DNA from: Alphaproteobacteria bacterium
Lineage (GTDB): Bacteria > Pseudomonadota > Alphaproteobacteria > SP197
Length of the DNA stretch: 13,702 nt
Direction: 5' to 3'
NCBI GenBank assembly: GCA_022822575.1
Contig: JAJEBJ010000110.1
Coordinates: forward strand, 1-13,702
Part shown: positions 1 to 7,900 of the stretch, piece after piece
Numbering within the stretch: the first letter of the stretch is position 1
Layout: the number at the start of each line of letters is the position of its first letter
The notes under the pieces: model-generated
The model's input: only the letters and a program-made list of their open reading frames with translations
Told to the model about the DNA's origin: nothing
Databases searched by the model: none
Program-made: the position numbers and the translations under genes

Positions 1-1
1 G

Positions 2-1411
2 CGGTTCTACACCAAACCGCAGAAGCACCTCGACGGTCGTGAGGTCTGGTATCCGCAGGGAAAGACGCTGGGCGGGTCGAGTTCGATCAACGCGATGATC
101 TATATCCGCTGCCAGAAGGAAGACTACGACAATTGGGCAGAACTGGGGAACGAAGGCTGGTCCTACAAGGAAGTCCTTCCCTACTTCACGAAGTCCGAGG
201 ATAACGCACGATTGGGCGAGCCGTATCATGGCAAGGGCGGCCCGCTCTGGATTTCTGATCAGATGGCGCCAAACAGAATCAGCCATGCCTTTGTGGAAGC
301 GAACCTGAATTTTGGCCTGCCGGCAAATGACGATTTCAATGGTGAGTCAATGTACGGAACCGGGTTTTACCAAGTCAGTTGCCGGCATGGCCGTCGGCGC
401 TCGACTGCGGTGTCCTTTTTGAACCCTGTTCGCCGTCGCAGGAACCTCACAATACTGACCGGGCATCGTGCTACGAAGCTGATTTTCGAGAAGGGACGAG
501 CGACCAGCGTGGAAGTCGCATCTGGCCGTACCCGAAAGACGTATCATGCTGCTCGTGAGATCATCGTGTCGAGTGGGGCGATCAACTCGCCTCGACTATT
601 GATGCTGTCCGGGATTGGTGATGCCGAACGCCTTGGTAAATTGGGAATTTCGTCCATTCATCATGTGCCGGGTGTGGGCCAGAATCTGCACGACCACCTC
701 AACGTGAATGTCATCGTGCAGACCCGTGATCGCATAGGCTACGACGGACACGATCGAATGCCCTACATGGCGTTTCATGGAGCCCGTTGGTTGCTCACGC
801 GATCAGGTCCCGCGTCCTCCGTCATCGTTGAAGGCGGGAGTTTTCACATCGGAGAAGGCGCCGATCGCCCCGACCTGCAGATCCATGTCGCCCCGGCGAC
901 TGTTGTTCGAGGCGGCCAAACGACAATTGAAGGCTACGGGTTTACCGTAAACAGCACATTTCTCCGTCCGCAGTCGCGAGGCGAGGTCACTATTCGTTCG
1001 GCAGACCCCATGGAGTCACCGGCCATTGATCCGAATTATCTCGGGCACGCCACGGACAGGGCAAAGGCATTGGAGTCGATCCGGACAATTCGCAGGATTC
1101 TCTCTCAGCCTCCCATAAGGGAGCTGATCGCTCATGAACGTCTGCCGGGTTCGGATGCGCAATGCGACGAAGAAATCATGGAGTTTGTACGGCAGTATGC
1201 TTGTTGCGACTATCATCCAGTAGGAACCTGCAAGATGGGGCGAGACAGTATGGCTGTGGTGGACGACAATCTCCGCGTTCATGGACTGGATGGTCTGAGG
1301 GTGATTGATTCATCGATCATGCCAGTGCTGACAAGCGGAAACACCAACGCGCCATCCATCATGATTGGTGAAAAGGGCGCCGACCTCGTCAAGCAATCCG
1401 GCAGTTTCTGA
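2..1411 (+). CDS. GMC-family FAD-dependent oxidoreductase (choline/alcohol dehydrogenase-like), 5' truncated by window edge
   Basis: The reading frame is open from base 2, so the start lies outside the window; the first ATG at 95 is internal. The missing N-terminus would carry the GxGxxG FAD-binding motif. Visible are the first GMC signature (GKTLGGSSSINAM, about nt 62-100, with a Cys where an IYIRG-type Gly is usual), the second GMC signature (GAINSPRLLMLSGIG, about nt 578-622), and the C-terminal catalytic pair: His in YHPVGTCKMG (codon 1214-1216) and Asn in GNTNAP (codon 1346-1348). Family members oxidise alcohols or choline using FAD and pass electrons to an acceptor. The substrate cannot be told from this sequence; the C-terminus resembles AlkJ/BetA-type enzymes. 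GC is lower than in the other genes (about 47% in 301-360 and 55% in 1081-1140 by hand count, against about 65% in 7801-7860), which may reflect transfer. Confidence 0.93.
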   Translation, partial: RFYTKPQKHLDGREVWYPQGKTLGGSSSINAMIYIRCQKEDYDNWAELGNEGWSYKEVLPYFTKSEDNARLGEPYHGKGGPLWISDQMAPNRISHAFVEANLNFGLPANDDFNGESMYGTGFYQVSCRHGRRRSTAVSFLNPVRRRRNLTILTGHRATKLIFEKGRATSVEVASGRTRKTYHAAREIIVSSGAINSPRLLMLSGIGDAERLGKLGISSIHHVPGVGQNLHDHLNVNVIVQTRDRIGYDGHDRMPYMAFHGARWLLTRSGPASSVIVEGGSFHIGEGADRPDLQIHVAPATVVRGGQTTIEGYGFTVNSTFLRPQSRGEVTIRSADPMESPAIDPNYLGHATDRAKALESIRTIRRILSQPPIRELIAHERLPGSDAQCDEEIMEFVRQYACCDYHPVGTCKMGRDSMAVVDDNLRVHGLDGLRVIDSSIMPVLTSGNTNAPSIMIGEKGADLVKQSGSF

Positions 1412-1484
1412 TGTTCGGGCATGGCGGGGCGTTGTCACGAGGAGTTGGAATGGTAGGATTTTGAAGTCAGACGCCAGGTTGCAC

Positions 1485-1512
1485 GCCTTGGACCAAGGTC
1501 CTTTCACAAGGC
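1485..1512. repeat. Nested inverted repeat in the GMC/lysR gap
   Basis: An outer pair GCCTTG (1485-1490) and CAAGGC (1507-1512) encloses an inner pair GACC (1491-1494) and GGTC (1497-1500) with an AA loop. Six unpaired bases lie on one side. The inner part could form a hairpin on either strand between the convergent genes. No T-tract follows on either strand, so a terminator role is only possible, not shown. Confidence 0.4.
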
Positions 1513-1599
1513 AAGATGCGAGCGTGAGGTCCTGAGCCAATTGCAGAAAATGTGGGGTCAGCCTCGAAATGTCGGACAGATCGTAATGGACTCCCCAAG

Positions 1600-1618
1600 G
1601 CCATAGTTTTCCTATGGC
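1600..1618. repeat. Perfect 7-bp inverted repeat downstream of lysR
   Basis: GCCATAG (1600-1606) and CTATGGC (1612-1618) are exact complements around the five-base loop TTTTC. On the minus strand the hairpin would form about 57 bases after the lysR stop. It could slow or end transcription of the trxB-lysR unit, but there is no following T-run. Confidence 0.45.
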
Positions 1619-1674
1619 AAGGTCGTGAGCGTCGATCGAACTAAGGTGCAGACCTCTCCAACGGGGGCTGTGGT

Positions 1675-2565
1675 TCAAGTGTGATCCTGGCGAACCTTCT
1701 CGACGAGGAAGTCGCGGAAGGCGGCGATCCGTGCCGACCCCCGGTGTTCTTCGGGATAGACGATGTGTGCTGTCAGAGTGGGAAGGGGGGCCTCAATCTC
1801 GATTCTGACCTGCCGGTCGGTACTGCGCAGGACGTATTCGGGAAGAATGGCGATGCCCAGACCGCTTTCCACGGCGTTGCGCATGCCGAGCACCGAATTG
1901 ACTGTCATGGCGGGATGGCGCTGGGGCCTGTCGACCCCGAATGAGCGGGGCAGCCATGCCGGATTGACGAGATCCCGCAAGGGCCCGTGGTCATACATGA
2001 TGATGCGGTGTTTCTCGAGATCCTTGAGGGATGCCGGTGTTCCCCACGCCTTGAGGTAGTGCGGCGAAGCGTAGAAGTGAAACCGGATGGTCTTCAGGCG
2101 GCGCTGTATGAGATCCGGTTGCGTCGGGCGGAAGAGGCGGATCCCGACGTCCGCTGCTCCCATGGAGAGATCAAGTTCGCCGTCGTCGATGATGAGCGAG
2201 ATCGATATCTCCGGATAGCGGTCCATGAATTCGACGATTCTCGGCATCAGCCAGATCATCGCGAAACCCGTCGTGGCGGTCACAGACAGATGACCGGCAG
2301 GCCGGTTCTTGCTGTCGGCGAGCTTGGACTCGACCATGGCGACCTTGCCGAACACCTCGCGGGCCGTGCCATAGAGAAGGTCTCCCTGTTCGGTCACGAG
2401 GAGACCACGGGCATGGCGATGAAACAGTTCGACGCCCAGTTCCTTCTCGAGGGAGGCGATCTGCCGGCTGATGGCCGACTGACTCAGATTGAGCTGCTGT
2501 CCAGCCTTGGTAAAGCTGCCCGCTTCCGCCACATGGAAGAAGACCCTCAGGCGATCCCAGTCCAT
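1675..2565 (-). CDS. LysR-family transcriptional regulator
   Basis: This 296-residue protein has the standard LysR-type length and layout. Residues 1-60 form a winged helix-turn-helix (VFFHVAEAGSFTKAGQQLNLSQSAISRQIASLEKELG in pieces), followed by the linker helix and a periplasmic-binding-protein-like effector domain from about residue 90 to the end. The effector part contains the typical MTVNSVLGMRNAVESGLGIAILPEYV stretch. The ATG at 2565 is preceded by GAGG five bases upstream (2571-2574). Only 15 bp separate it from the trxB stop, so the two genes are probably cotranscribed. LysR proteins more often face their target gene divergently; here the regulator trails trxB, which hints at a redox-related or autogenous role. 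That is inference, and ligand and targets are unknown. Confidence 0.93.
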   Translation of the reverse strand: MDWDRLRVFFHVAEAGSFTKAGQQLNLSQSAISRQIASLEKELGVELFHRHARGLLVTEQGDLLYGTAREVFGKVAMVESKLADSKNRPAGHLSVTATTGFAMIWLMPRIVEFMDRYPEISISLIIDDGELDLSMGAADVGIRLFRPTQPDLIQRRLKTIRFHFYASPHYLKAWGTPASLKDLEKHRIIMYDHGPLRDLVNPAWLPRSFGVDRPQRHPAMTVNSVLGMRNAVESGLGIAILPEYVLRSTDRQVRIEIEAPLPTLTAHIVYPEEHRGSARIAAFRDFLVEKVRQDHT

Positions 2566-2580
2566 CCTGGCCTCATCTGC

Positions 2581-3549
2581 CTATTCGGCAGCCTCACGGT
2601 GATCCGCCGCCATATGGGCGAGGTACTTCTCCGCTTCCAGGGCTGCCATGCAGCCGGTCCCGGCCGCCGTGACTGCCTGGCGGTACACCTTGTCCTGGAC
2701 ATCTCCGGCGGCAAAGACTCCGGGAACGGCCGTGGCCGTGCTGTCAGGCGCCGTCACGAGATAGCCCTCGTCATCCATGTCGAGGAGCCCGGCGAAGATC
2801 CCGGTGTTGGGCCGGTGGCCAATGGCGATGAAGACTCCGTCGAGCGCGAGGTCGCGTTCCTTGCCGGTGGTGACACTCCTCACCCTGGCGCCGGTCACGC
2901 CAGGCGGTTCACCGGTGCCCAAAACCTTGCTCAGCACGGTGTTCCACAGGATCTCGACACGTGGATGGCGGAACAGTCTTTCCTGCAGGATCCGCTCGGC
3001 GCGCAGTTCGTCGCGCCGGTGGATCAACCGCACCCGGGCGGCGAGCTGAGCCAGATAAAGCGCTTCCTCGACGGCAGTGTTGCCGCCACCTACGACACAC
3101 ACCTCCTTTCCCCTGAAGAAGAAGCCGTCGCAGGTGGCGCAGGCCGAAACCCCGAATCCCTGAAACCGCGACTCGCTTTCCAGACCCAGCCACTTCGCCT
3201 CCGCGCCGGTGGCGATGATGACCGCATCCGCGGTGCGGATGTTCCCGGAATCACCTGTGACCACGAAGGGGCGGCAGGAGAAATCGACATCGGCAACAAG
3301 GTCATGGACCATCGCAGTGCCCACTGCGCGGGCCTGGTCGGTCATCTGCTCCATCAGCCAGGGGCCCTGCACGACATCCGCGAATCCCGGATAGTTCTCG
3401 ACGTCCGTGGTGATGGTCATCTGCCCGCCGGGCTGAATTCCGTGAAGCAGGACCGGTTCGAGACCGGCACGGGCCGCGTAGATGGCGGCGGTCAGGCCGG
3501 CAGGTCCCGATCCCATGATGAGGACCCTGGCATGCTGGCGTTCGGGCAT
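2581..3549 (-). CDS. trxB: Thioredoxin-disulfide reductase
   Basis: The enzyme uses NADPH and FAD to reduce thioredoxin in the cytoplasm. Counting from the ATG at 3549 (322 residues), the FAD-binding GSGPAG motif lies at about residues 12-17, the redox-active CATC pair at Cys137 and Cys140, the NADPH-binding GGGNTAVEEA motif soon after, and the C-terminal FAD motif (GVFAAGDVQDKVYRQAVTAAG) near the end. All are intact and the length is normal. The frame stays open upstream to a TTG at 3582, adding 11 residues. The ATG is preferred because family members begin a few residues before the first beta strand; the Shine-Dalgarno signal is weak for both. It heads a likely trxB-lysR unit and faces hspQ divergently. 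Confidence 0.97.
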   Translation of the reverse strand: MPERQHARVLIMGSGPAGLTAAIYAARAGLEPVLLHGIQPGGQMTITTDVENYPGFADVVQGPWLMEQMTDQARAVGTAMVHDLVADVDFSCRPFVVTGDSGNIRTADAVIIATGAEAKWLGLESESRFQGFGVSACATCDGFFFRGKEVCVVGGGNTAVEEALYLAQLAARVRLIHRRDELRAERILQERLFRHPRVEILWNTVLSKVLGTGEPPGVTGARVRSVTTGKERDLALDGVFIAIGHRPNTGIFAGLLDMDDEGYLVTAPDSTATAVPGVFAAGDVQDKVYRQAVTAAGTGCMAALEAEKYLAHMAADHREAAE

Positions 3550-3680
3550 ATCGTTCCATCCGGGAATCGCGATCACCGACAATCTAGTGAAGGGCGCGGT
3601 TGCGTGAAAGGCATGGAGCGAAGAATGGGGTGGACAGTCTCACTCGCCCTCTTGCCACGCACGCTGCAAGCGACAATAGT
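3550..3680. promoter_or_regulatory. Divergent intergenic region between trxB and hspQ
   Basis: These 131 bases must carry the promoters of both trxB (minus) and hspQ (plus) unless transcription enters from farther away. I see no strong consensus pair for trxB; TAGATT on the minus strand (3583-3588 region) is a possible -10 without a good -35. The hspQ candidate is listed separately. No clear operator palindrome was found. Confidence 0.45.
3652..3680 (+). promoter_or_regulatory. Candidate hspQ promoter
   Basis: TTGCCA (3652-3657, five of six matches to the -35 consensus) stands 17 bases before AATAGT (3675-3680, four of six to the -10). Transcription would begin near 3687, exactly where an in-frame ATG lies. 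The -35 is embedded in CTCTTGCC, whose CTTG core also fits heat-shock sigma factors, but the matching heat-shock -10 is not seen. This is a visual match only. Confidence 0.35.
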
Positions 3681-4040
3681 ATGTTCATGGACGATCAAGA
3701 CGCCAAAGACGAAGGCTTCCGCAGGGCGCGGTTCTGCATCGGTGATGTCGTCAGGCACCGGCACTATCCGTTTCGCGGTGTGATCTACGATGTCGACCCG
3801 GTCTATGCCAACACCGAGGAATGGTGGCTCTCCATTCCCGAGGATGTGCGTCCCTCCAAGGATCAGCCGTTCTACCACCTGCTGGCCGAAAACGAGGAGT
3901 CCACGTACGTCGCCTACGTCTCTGAACAGAACCTGGTGACAGACGAAAGTGGCCTGCCGGTGTCACATCCCCATGTGTCACTGATGTTCGCCGGTCCTAA
4001 GAACGGCCGCTACATTCCGACGGCGATCCAGGAAAACTAA
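3681..4040 (+). CDS. hspQ: Heat shock protein HspQ (YccV family, hemimethylated-DNA-binding domain)
   Basis: The 119-residue product matches the HspQ/YccV fold throughout: ARFCIGDVVRHRHYPFRG and GVIYDVDPVYANTEEWW near the start, then DQPFYHLLAENEE and AYVSEQNLV. In enterobacteria HspQ is a heat-shock protein that binds hemimethylated oriC DNA and acts as a specificity enhancer of the Lon protease; the same role is presumed here. The frame is open upstream to a TTG at 3600, but the conserved part begins after 3710. ATGs at 3681 and 3687 are both plausible, neither has a Shine-Dalgarno sequence, and the second would be leaderless with the candidate promoter. The gene ends inside the convergent ELM1-family gene, overlapping it by 44 bp. 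It faces trxB divergently. Confidence 0.9.
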   Translation: MFMDDQDAKDEGFRRARFCIGDVVRHRHYPFRGVIYDVDPVYANTEEWWLSIPEDVRPSKDQPFYHLLAENEESTYVAYVSEQNLVTDESGLPVSHPHVSLMFAGPKNGRYIPTAIQEN

Positions 4041-4986
4041 GTCGCCCCCCAAGGCGATCCCTGACCCTTTGCGCCACCCAGGTGGCGTCATCAAGCACCA
4101 CCGGCTTCCAAGAGGCGTCAAGTGCGCCATCGAAGTCCCTGGCGTGTCCACCGCGTTTCAACGCTTCGTGAAACCGCGAGAACTTGGCCGAACCTCCCGG
4201 CAAGGCGGCGATGAACACCGGCTTGCCGCTGATGCAGGCTTCCGTGGCCATGTTCACGGAATCGGAGGTCACGATGATGGAGTCGGCGAGACCGAGCCAG
4301 CCTTCGTAGGGATTGCTGTCCCCGCCCTGCCAGATGAGGGAGCGCGACGGATCGAGCTCCTTCATCAGGGCGTCGGCTGCATCCGGCGGGGTGCGGCGCG
4401 AGACGGTGACCAAGAGGCCGCCCTCCAGTGCGCCAAGTTGCCGGCCAAGGTCCCGGGCATCGGTTCGCGTGAAACGGTAGACCCGGTTGGGGCCACCGAT
4501 GGCGGCAAGAATAAGGGGCCGTGGAAGGTGGGCTACCTCTCCCTTGTGGCGGCAGGCCGCCTCGTCGAGGGCGCGCCGCGTCAGACCGTGCAGCGAGCCG
4601 GTCGTGGCGATGACGTTGGTGCCCTTCACCTCATCATGACGGGGTACAATGACGAGGTCGAAGTTGGCCGGGCTGATGGTGGGGTTCTGGATCTGGATGG
4701 TGATTGTGCGGCCACCGGCTTTCCGGCGGATGGCGGCGGCCAGCGCTACGGACTTGCGGCCGCTGGCGATTACCAGATGAGGCCACGGAGGGGCAAGCCG
4801 GTCCCCCCTGGGAGACAGCGCAGACAGCGGTAAAGGCCAGAATGCAGGGGAAAGCGTCCGCCAGGGCTGGCGGATGACGATCGTCCGGTAGCTGGGCTCC
4901 AGTCCGAGCCGTGTGGCGAGCCCGCTGCACTGGCGTATCAGGCCGGCAGCGCCGTCGGTCACGATCCAGGAACGCAGCGCATTCAC
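3997..4986 (-). CDS. Mitochondrial fission ELM1-like family protein (DUF1022)
   Basis: The 329-residue protein shows the full ELM1/DUF1022 pattern: WIVTDGAAGLIRQCSGLATRLGL at the N-terminus, LVIASGRKSVALAAAIRR and TIQIQNPTISPANFDLVIVPRHDEV in the middle, then IGGPNRVYRF, IWQGGDSNPYEGWLGLADSIIVTSDSVNMATEA and GKPVFIAALPGG. Plant ELM1 helps recruit the mitochondrial division machinery; the bacterial function is unknown, and the fold looks glycosyltransferase-B-like with a C-terminal nucleotide-sugar-type region (inference). No signal peptide or membrane helix is evident. The GTG start at 4986 overlaps the carB stop as GTGA and has GGAG six bases upstream (4993-4996), so it is probably translated by coupling with carB. 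The stop at 3997 lies inside hspQ. Confidence 0.88.
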   Translation of the reverse strand: MNALRSWIVTDGAAGLIRQCSGLATRLGLEPSYRTIVIRQPWRTLSPAFWPLPLSALSPRGDRLAPPWPHLVIASGRKSVALAAAIRRKAGGRTITIQIQNPTISPANFDLVIVPRHDEVKGTNVIATTGSLHGLTRRALDEAACRHKGEVAHLPRPLILAAIGGPNRVYRFTRTDARDLGRQLGALEGGLLVTVSRRTPPDAADALMKELDPSRSLIWQGGDSNPYEGWLGLADSIIVTSDSVNMATEACISGKPVFIAALPGGSAKFSRFHEALKRGGHARDFDGALDASWKPVVLDDATWVAQRVRDRLGGRLSFPGSPSECSGRS

Positions 4987-4996
4987 AAAGCGCTCC
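4983..4996 (-). promoter_or_regulatory. Coupled stop/start of carB and the ELM1-family gene with its ribosome site
   Basis: On the minus strand the sequence reads GGAG-CGCTTT-GTGA. GGAG (4996-4993) lies in the carB end and GTG (4986-4984) starts the next frame. The carB stop TGA (4985-4983) shares two bases with that start codon, for a four-base overlap. This fixes the GTG as the start. Confidence 0.75.
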
Positions 4997-7900
4997 GGGA
5001 GTAGGCCTGGAGCGGCTTCACATCGAGGCCGCCGGCCTTGAGCGCGGCAATGGCCTCAACCACCGCCCGGGCTCCGGGAATCGTCGTGACATACGGCACC
5101 TTCTTCATCAGTGCGGTGCGCCGCAGGCTGAAGCTGTCCGTGATCGACTTGGAGCCCTCGGTGGTATTGATGAGAAGATCGATAGCGTCGTTCTTGAGGG
5201 CATCGACGATGTGTGGTGACCCTTGGAGAACCTTGTTGATGTACTCGACGTCGAGGCCGGCCGCCGTCATCTCGCGCGCCGTGCCGCGCGTGGCAACGAG
5301 TCGAAATCCCATGTCGGCCAGCCGTCTGCCCAGTGAAACGGCGTGCGGCTTGTCGCGGTCGCGTACGGAGATGAAGACGCAACCCTCGCAGGGAAGGGCA
5401 CCACCGGCTGCCAGCTGCGCCTTGGCAAATGCGTGTCCGAAATCGCCATCGAGACCCATCACTTCGCCGGTGGACTTCATTTCAGGGCCCAGAATGACAT
5501 CAACCCCGGGAAAACGGGTGAAGGGGAACACCGCTTCCTTGATGGCGATGTGGGCAACCTCGGGCGGGCTGAGACGGAAAGCGCGAAGGGGTTCTCCTGC
5601 CATGACCCTTGCCGCAATCTTGGCGATCGGAACACCGATGGCCTTGGCAACGAAGGGAACCGTGCGGCTGGCGCGGGGATTGACCTCCAGAACGAGGATT
5701 TTGCCGTCCTTCACGGCGAACTGGATGTTGATCAGTCCCACGGTGCCCAGTTCCAGGGCCAGCGCCCTGGTCTGCTCTGCCAAGCCTTCGATGATGTCGT
5801 TTCCCAGGGAGTAGGGAGGAAGCGAACACGCCGAGTCGCCCGAGTGGACTCCGGCCTCCTCGATATGTTCCATGATCCCGGCCACAAAGACATCCCTGCC
5901 GTCCGACAGCGCATCGACATCCACCTCGACGGCATCCTGGAGAAATCGATCGACAAGTATGGGATGATCTCCCGACACGGAAACCGAGCGATCCACGTAG
6001 ACTGCCAGGGCATCATCGTCGTAGACGATTTCCATGGCCCTGCCACCCAGCACGTAGCTCGGCCGCACGACTACAGGGTAGCCGATGCGACCGGTGATCC
6101 GCCGGGCTTCGTCGAGCGACCGGCAGGTTCCGTTGGCCGGCTGTCTGAGACCCAGATCATGGAGCAGTGACTGGAAGCGCTTGCGGTCCTCCGCGCGGTC
6201 GATGGCATCGGGCGAGGTGCCGATGATGGGAATGTTCTCCTCCTCGAGCGCCCGCGCGAGGCCGAGAGGCGTCTGGCCACCGAACTGCACGATGACGCCG
6301 ATCAGGGTTCCCTTCGCCATTTCAGTGCGCGCGATTGCCACGACATCCTCGACCGTCAACGGTTCGAAGTAGAGGCGGTCCGACGTGTCATAGTCCGTCG
6401 ACACGGTCTCGGGATTGCAGTTGACCATGATGGTCTCGAAACCGGCTTCCTTCAGGCCGTAGCACGCATGGACGCAGCAATAGTCGAACTCGATCCCCTG
6501 TCCGATCCGGTTGGGACCGCCACCAAGGATGATGACCTTTCTGGAATCGCTGACGTCCGACTCGTCCTCCGCCGCGACAACGCCGTCGCCTTCGTAGCAG
6601 CTGTACATGTAGGACGTACTCGCCGGAAACTCGGCAGCACAGGTATCGATTCTCTTGAACACCGGAGTCACGGCGAGACGCTCCCGTTGCGTCCTGACGC
6701 AGCGTTCCGTCACCCCGGCGAGGGAAGCCAGTCGGCGGTCCGAGAACCCGAGTTTCTTGATCTCAAGGAGACCCCGTGCGTCTTCGGGAAGGCCGTCCCT
6801 CGCCACCGTTTCCTCGGCCTCGACGATGCGGCGGATCTGGCCCAGGAACCAGGGGTCATAGCGGGTGATGTCGTGAATGGCGCCATCATCGAGACCGCGA
6901 CGCATCGCTTCGGCGATGGCGAGCAGACGGTCGGGTGAAGGACGCGCCAGACGGGAGACGATGCCGTCCTTCGAGGTGTCATCGAATGCGACCGGATCGA
7001 GGCCCGTGAGTCCTGTTTCCATGGAGCGCAGGGCCTTTTGCAGGGCTTCTGCAAAGGACCGGCCGATCGCCATCACCTCGCCGACGGACTTCATGGACGT
7101 GGTGAGTTCAGCCTGTGTCCCGGGAAACTTCTCGAAGGTGAAGCGCGGCATCTTGACGACGCAGTAGTCGATGGTCGGTTCGAAGCTCGCCGGCGTCACC
7201 CGCGTGATGTCGTTGCGGACCTCGTCAAGGGTGTAGCCAACGGCAAGTTTGGCGGCGACCTTGGCAATGGGGAAGCCGGTCGCCTTCGAAGCCAGCGCCG
7301 ACGACCGCGACACGCGCGGGTTCATTTCAACCACGATCATGCGCCCGTCAACGGGGTTGATGGCGAACTGGACGTTGGAACCGCCGGTGTCGACGCCGAT
7401 CTCCCGCAACACGGCGATCGACGCATCGCGCATGATCTGGAATTCCTTGTCGGTCAGAGTCAGCGTCGGCGCCACCGTCACGCTGTCGCCGGTGTGGATT
7501 CCCATCGGATCGATGTTCTCGATGGAACACACGATGATGCAGTTGTCGGCGCGGTCGCGCACGACCTCCATCTCGTACTCCTTCCAGCCGATGATCGATT
7601 CTTCGATCAGGACTTCGCTGGTCGGGCTCGCCTCGAGTCCCCGGCGGACGATGTCCGAGAACTCCTCGCGGTTGTAGGCAATGCCACCGCCTGTGCCGCC
7701 GAGCGTGAAACTCGGGCGGATGATGGCCGGCAGACCAATGTCCTCGAGGGCTTCGCAGGCCTGATCGAGTGAATGGGCGAGGACACTGCGGGCGCATTGG
7801 AGGCCGATGCGGTTCATCGCATCGCGGAAGAGTTCCCGGTCCTCGGCCTTGTCGATCGCCTCCCTGGAGGCGCCGATCAGTTCCGTGCCACAGGCATCAA

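Larger units (their letters stand above)
1412..1674. other. Gap between the GMC gene and the lysR gene, no supported gene
   Basis: This 263-bp stretch separates two convergent genes. It has no recognisable gene, tRNA or mobile element. It holds two small inverted repeats, listed separately, neither followed by a T-run, so no classical intrinsic terminator is visible for either flanking gene. A minus-strand frame starts with a TTG overlapping the lysR stop and crosses the whole gap; it is treated as a finding and not called as a gene. GC appears intermediate to low. Confidence 0.6.

Noticed and set aside
1411..1464. Small frame of 17 codons starting with an ATG overlapping the GMC stop
   Set aside because: It is too short to judge, has no clear ribosome site and no recognisable sequence.
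3600..3680. N-terminal extension of HspQ to the TTG at 3600
   Set aside because: The family domain starts later, the extension has no ribosome site and it covers the likely promoter region.
1987..3783. Very long plus-strand open frame (598 codons) opposite lysR and trxB
   Set aside because: It is antisense to two well-supported genes and its translation (many His, Arg, Gly, Asp repeats) is typical of the mirror frame of GC-rich coding DNA.
3960..3981. Direct repeat GTGTCAC twice with eight bases between, containing CACAT-CCCC-ATGTG
   Set aside because: It is short and lies within hspQ codons for VSHPHVS; the repeat follows from the repeated amino-acid pattern.
4073..4088. Perfect palindrome CGCCACC-CA-GGTGGCG just after hspQ, looking like a terminator
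   Set aside because: It lies inside the ELM1-family coding sequence, where it encodes conserved-looking residues (DATWVAQ), has a two-base loop and no T-run.
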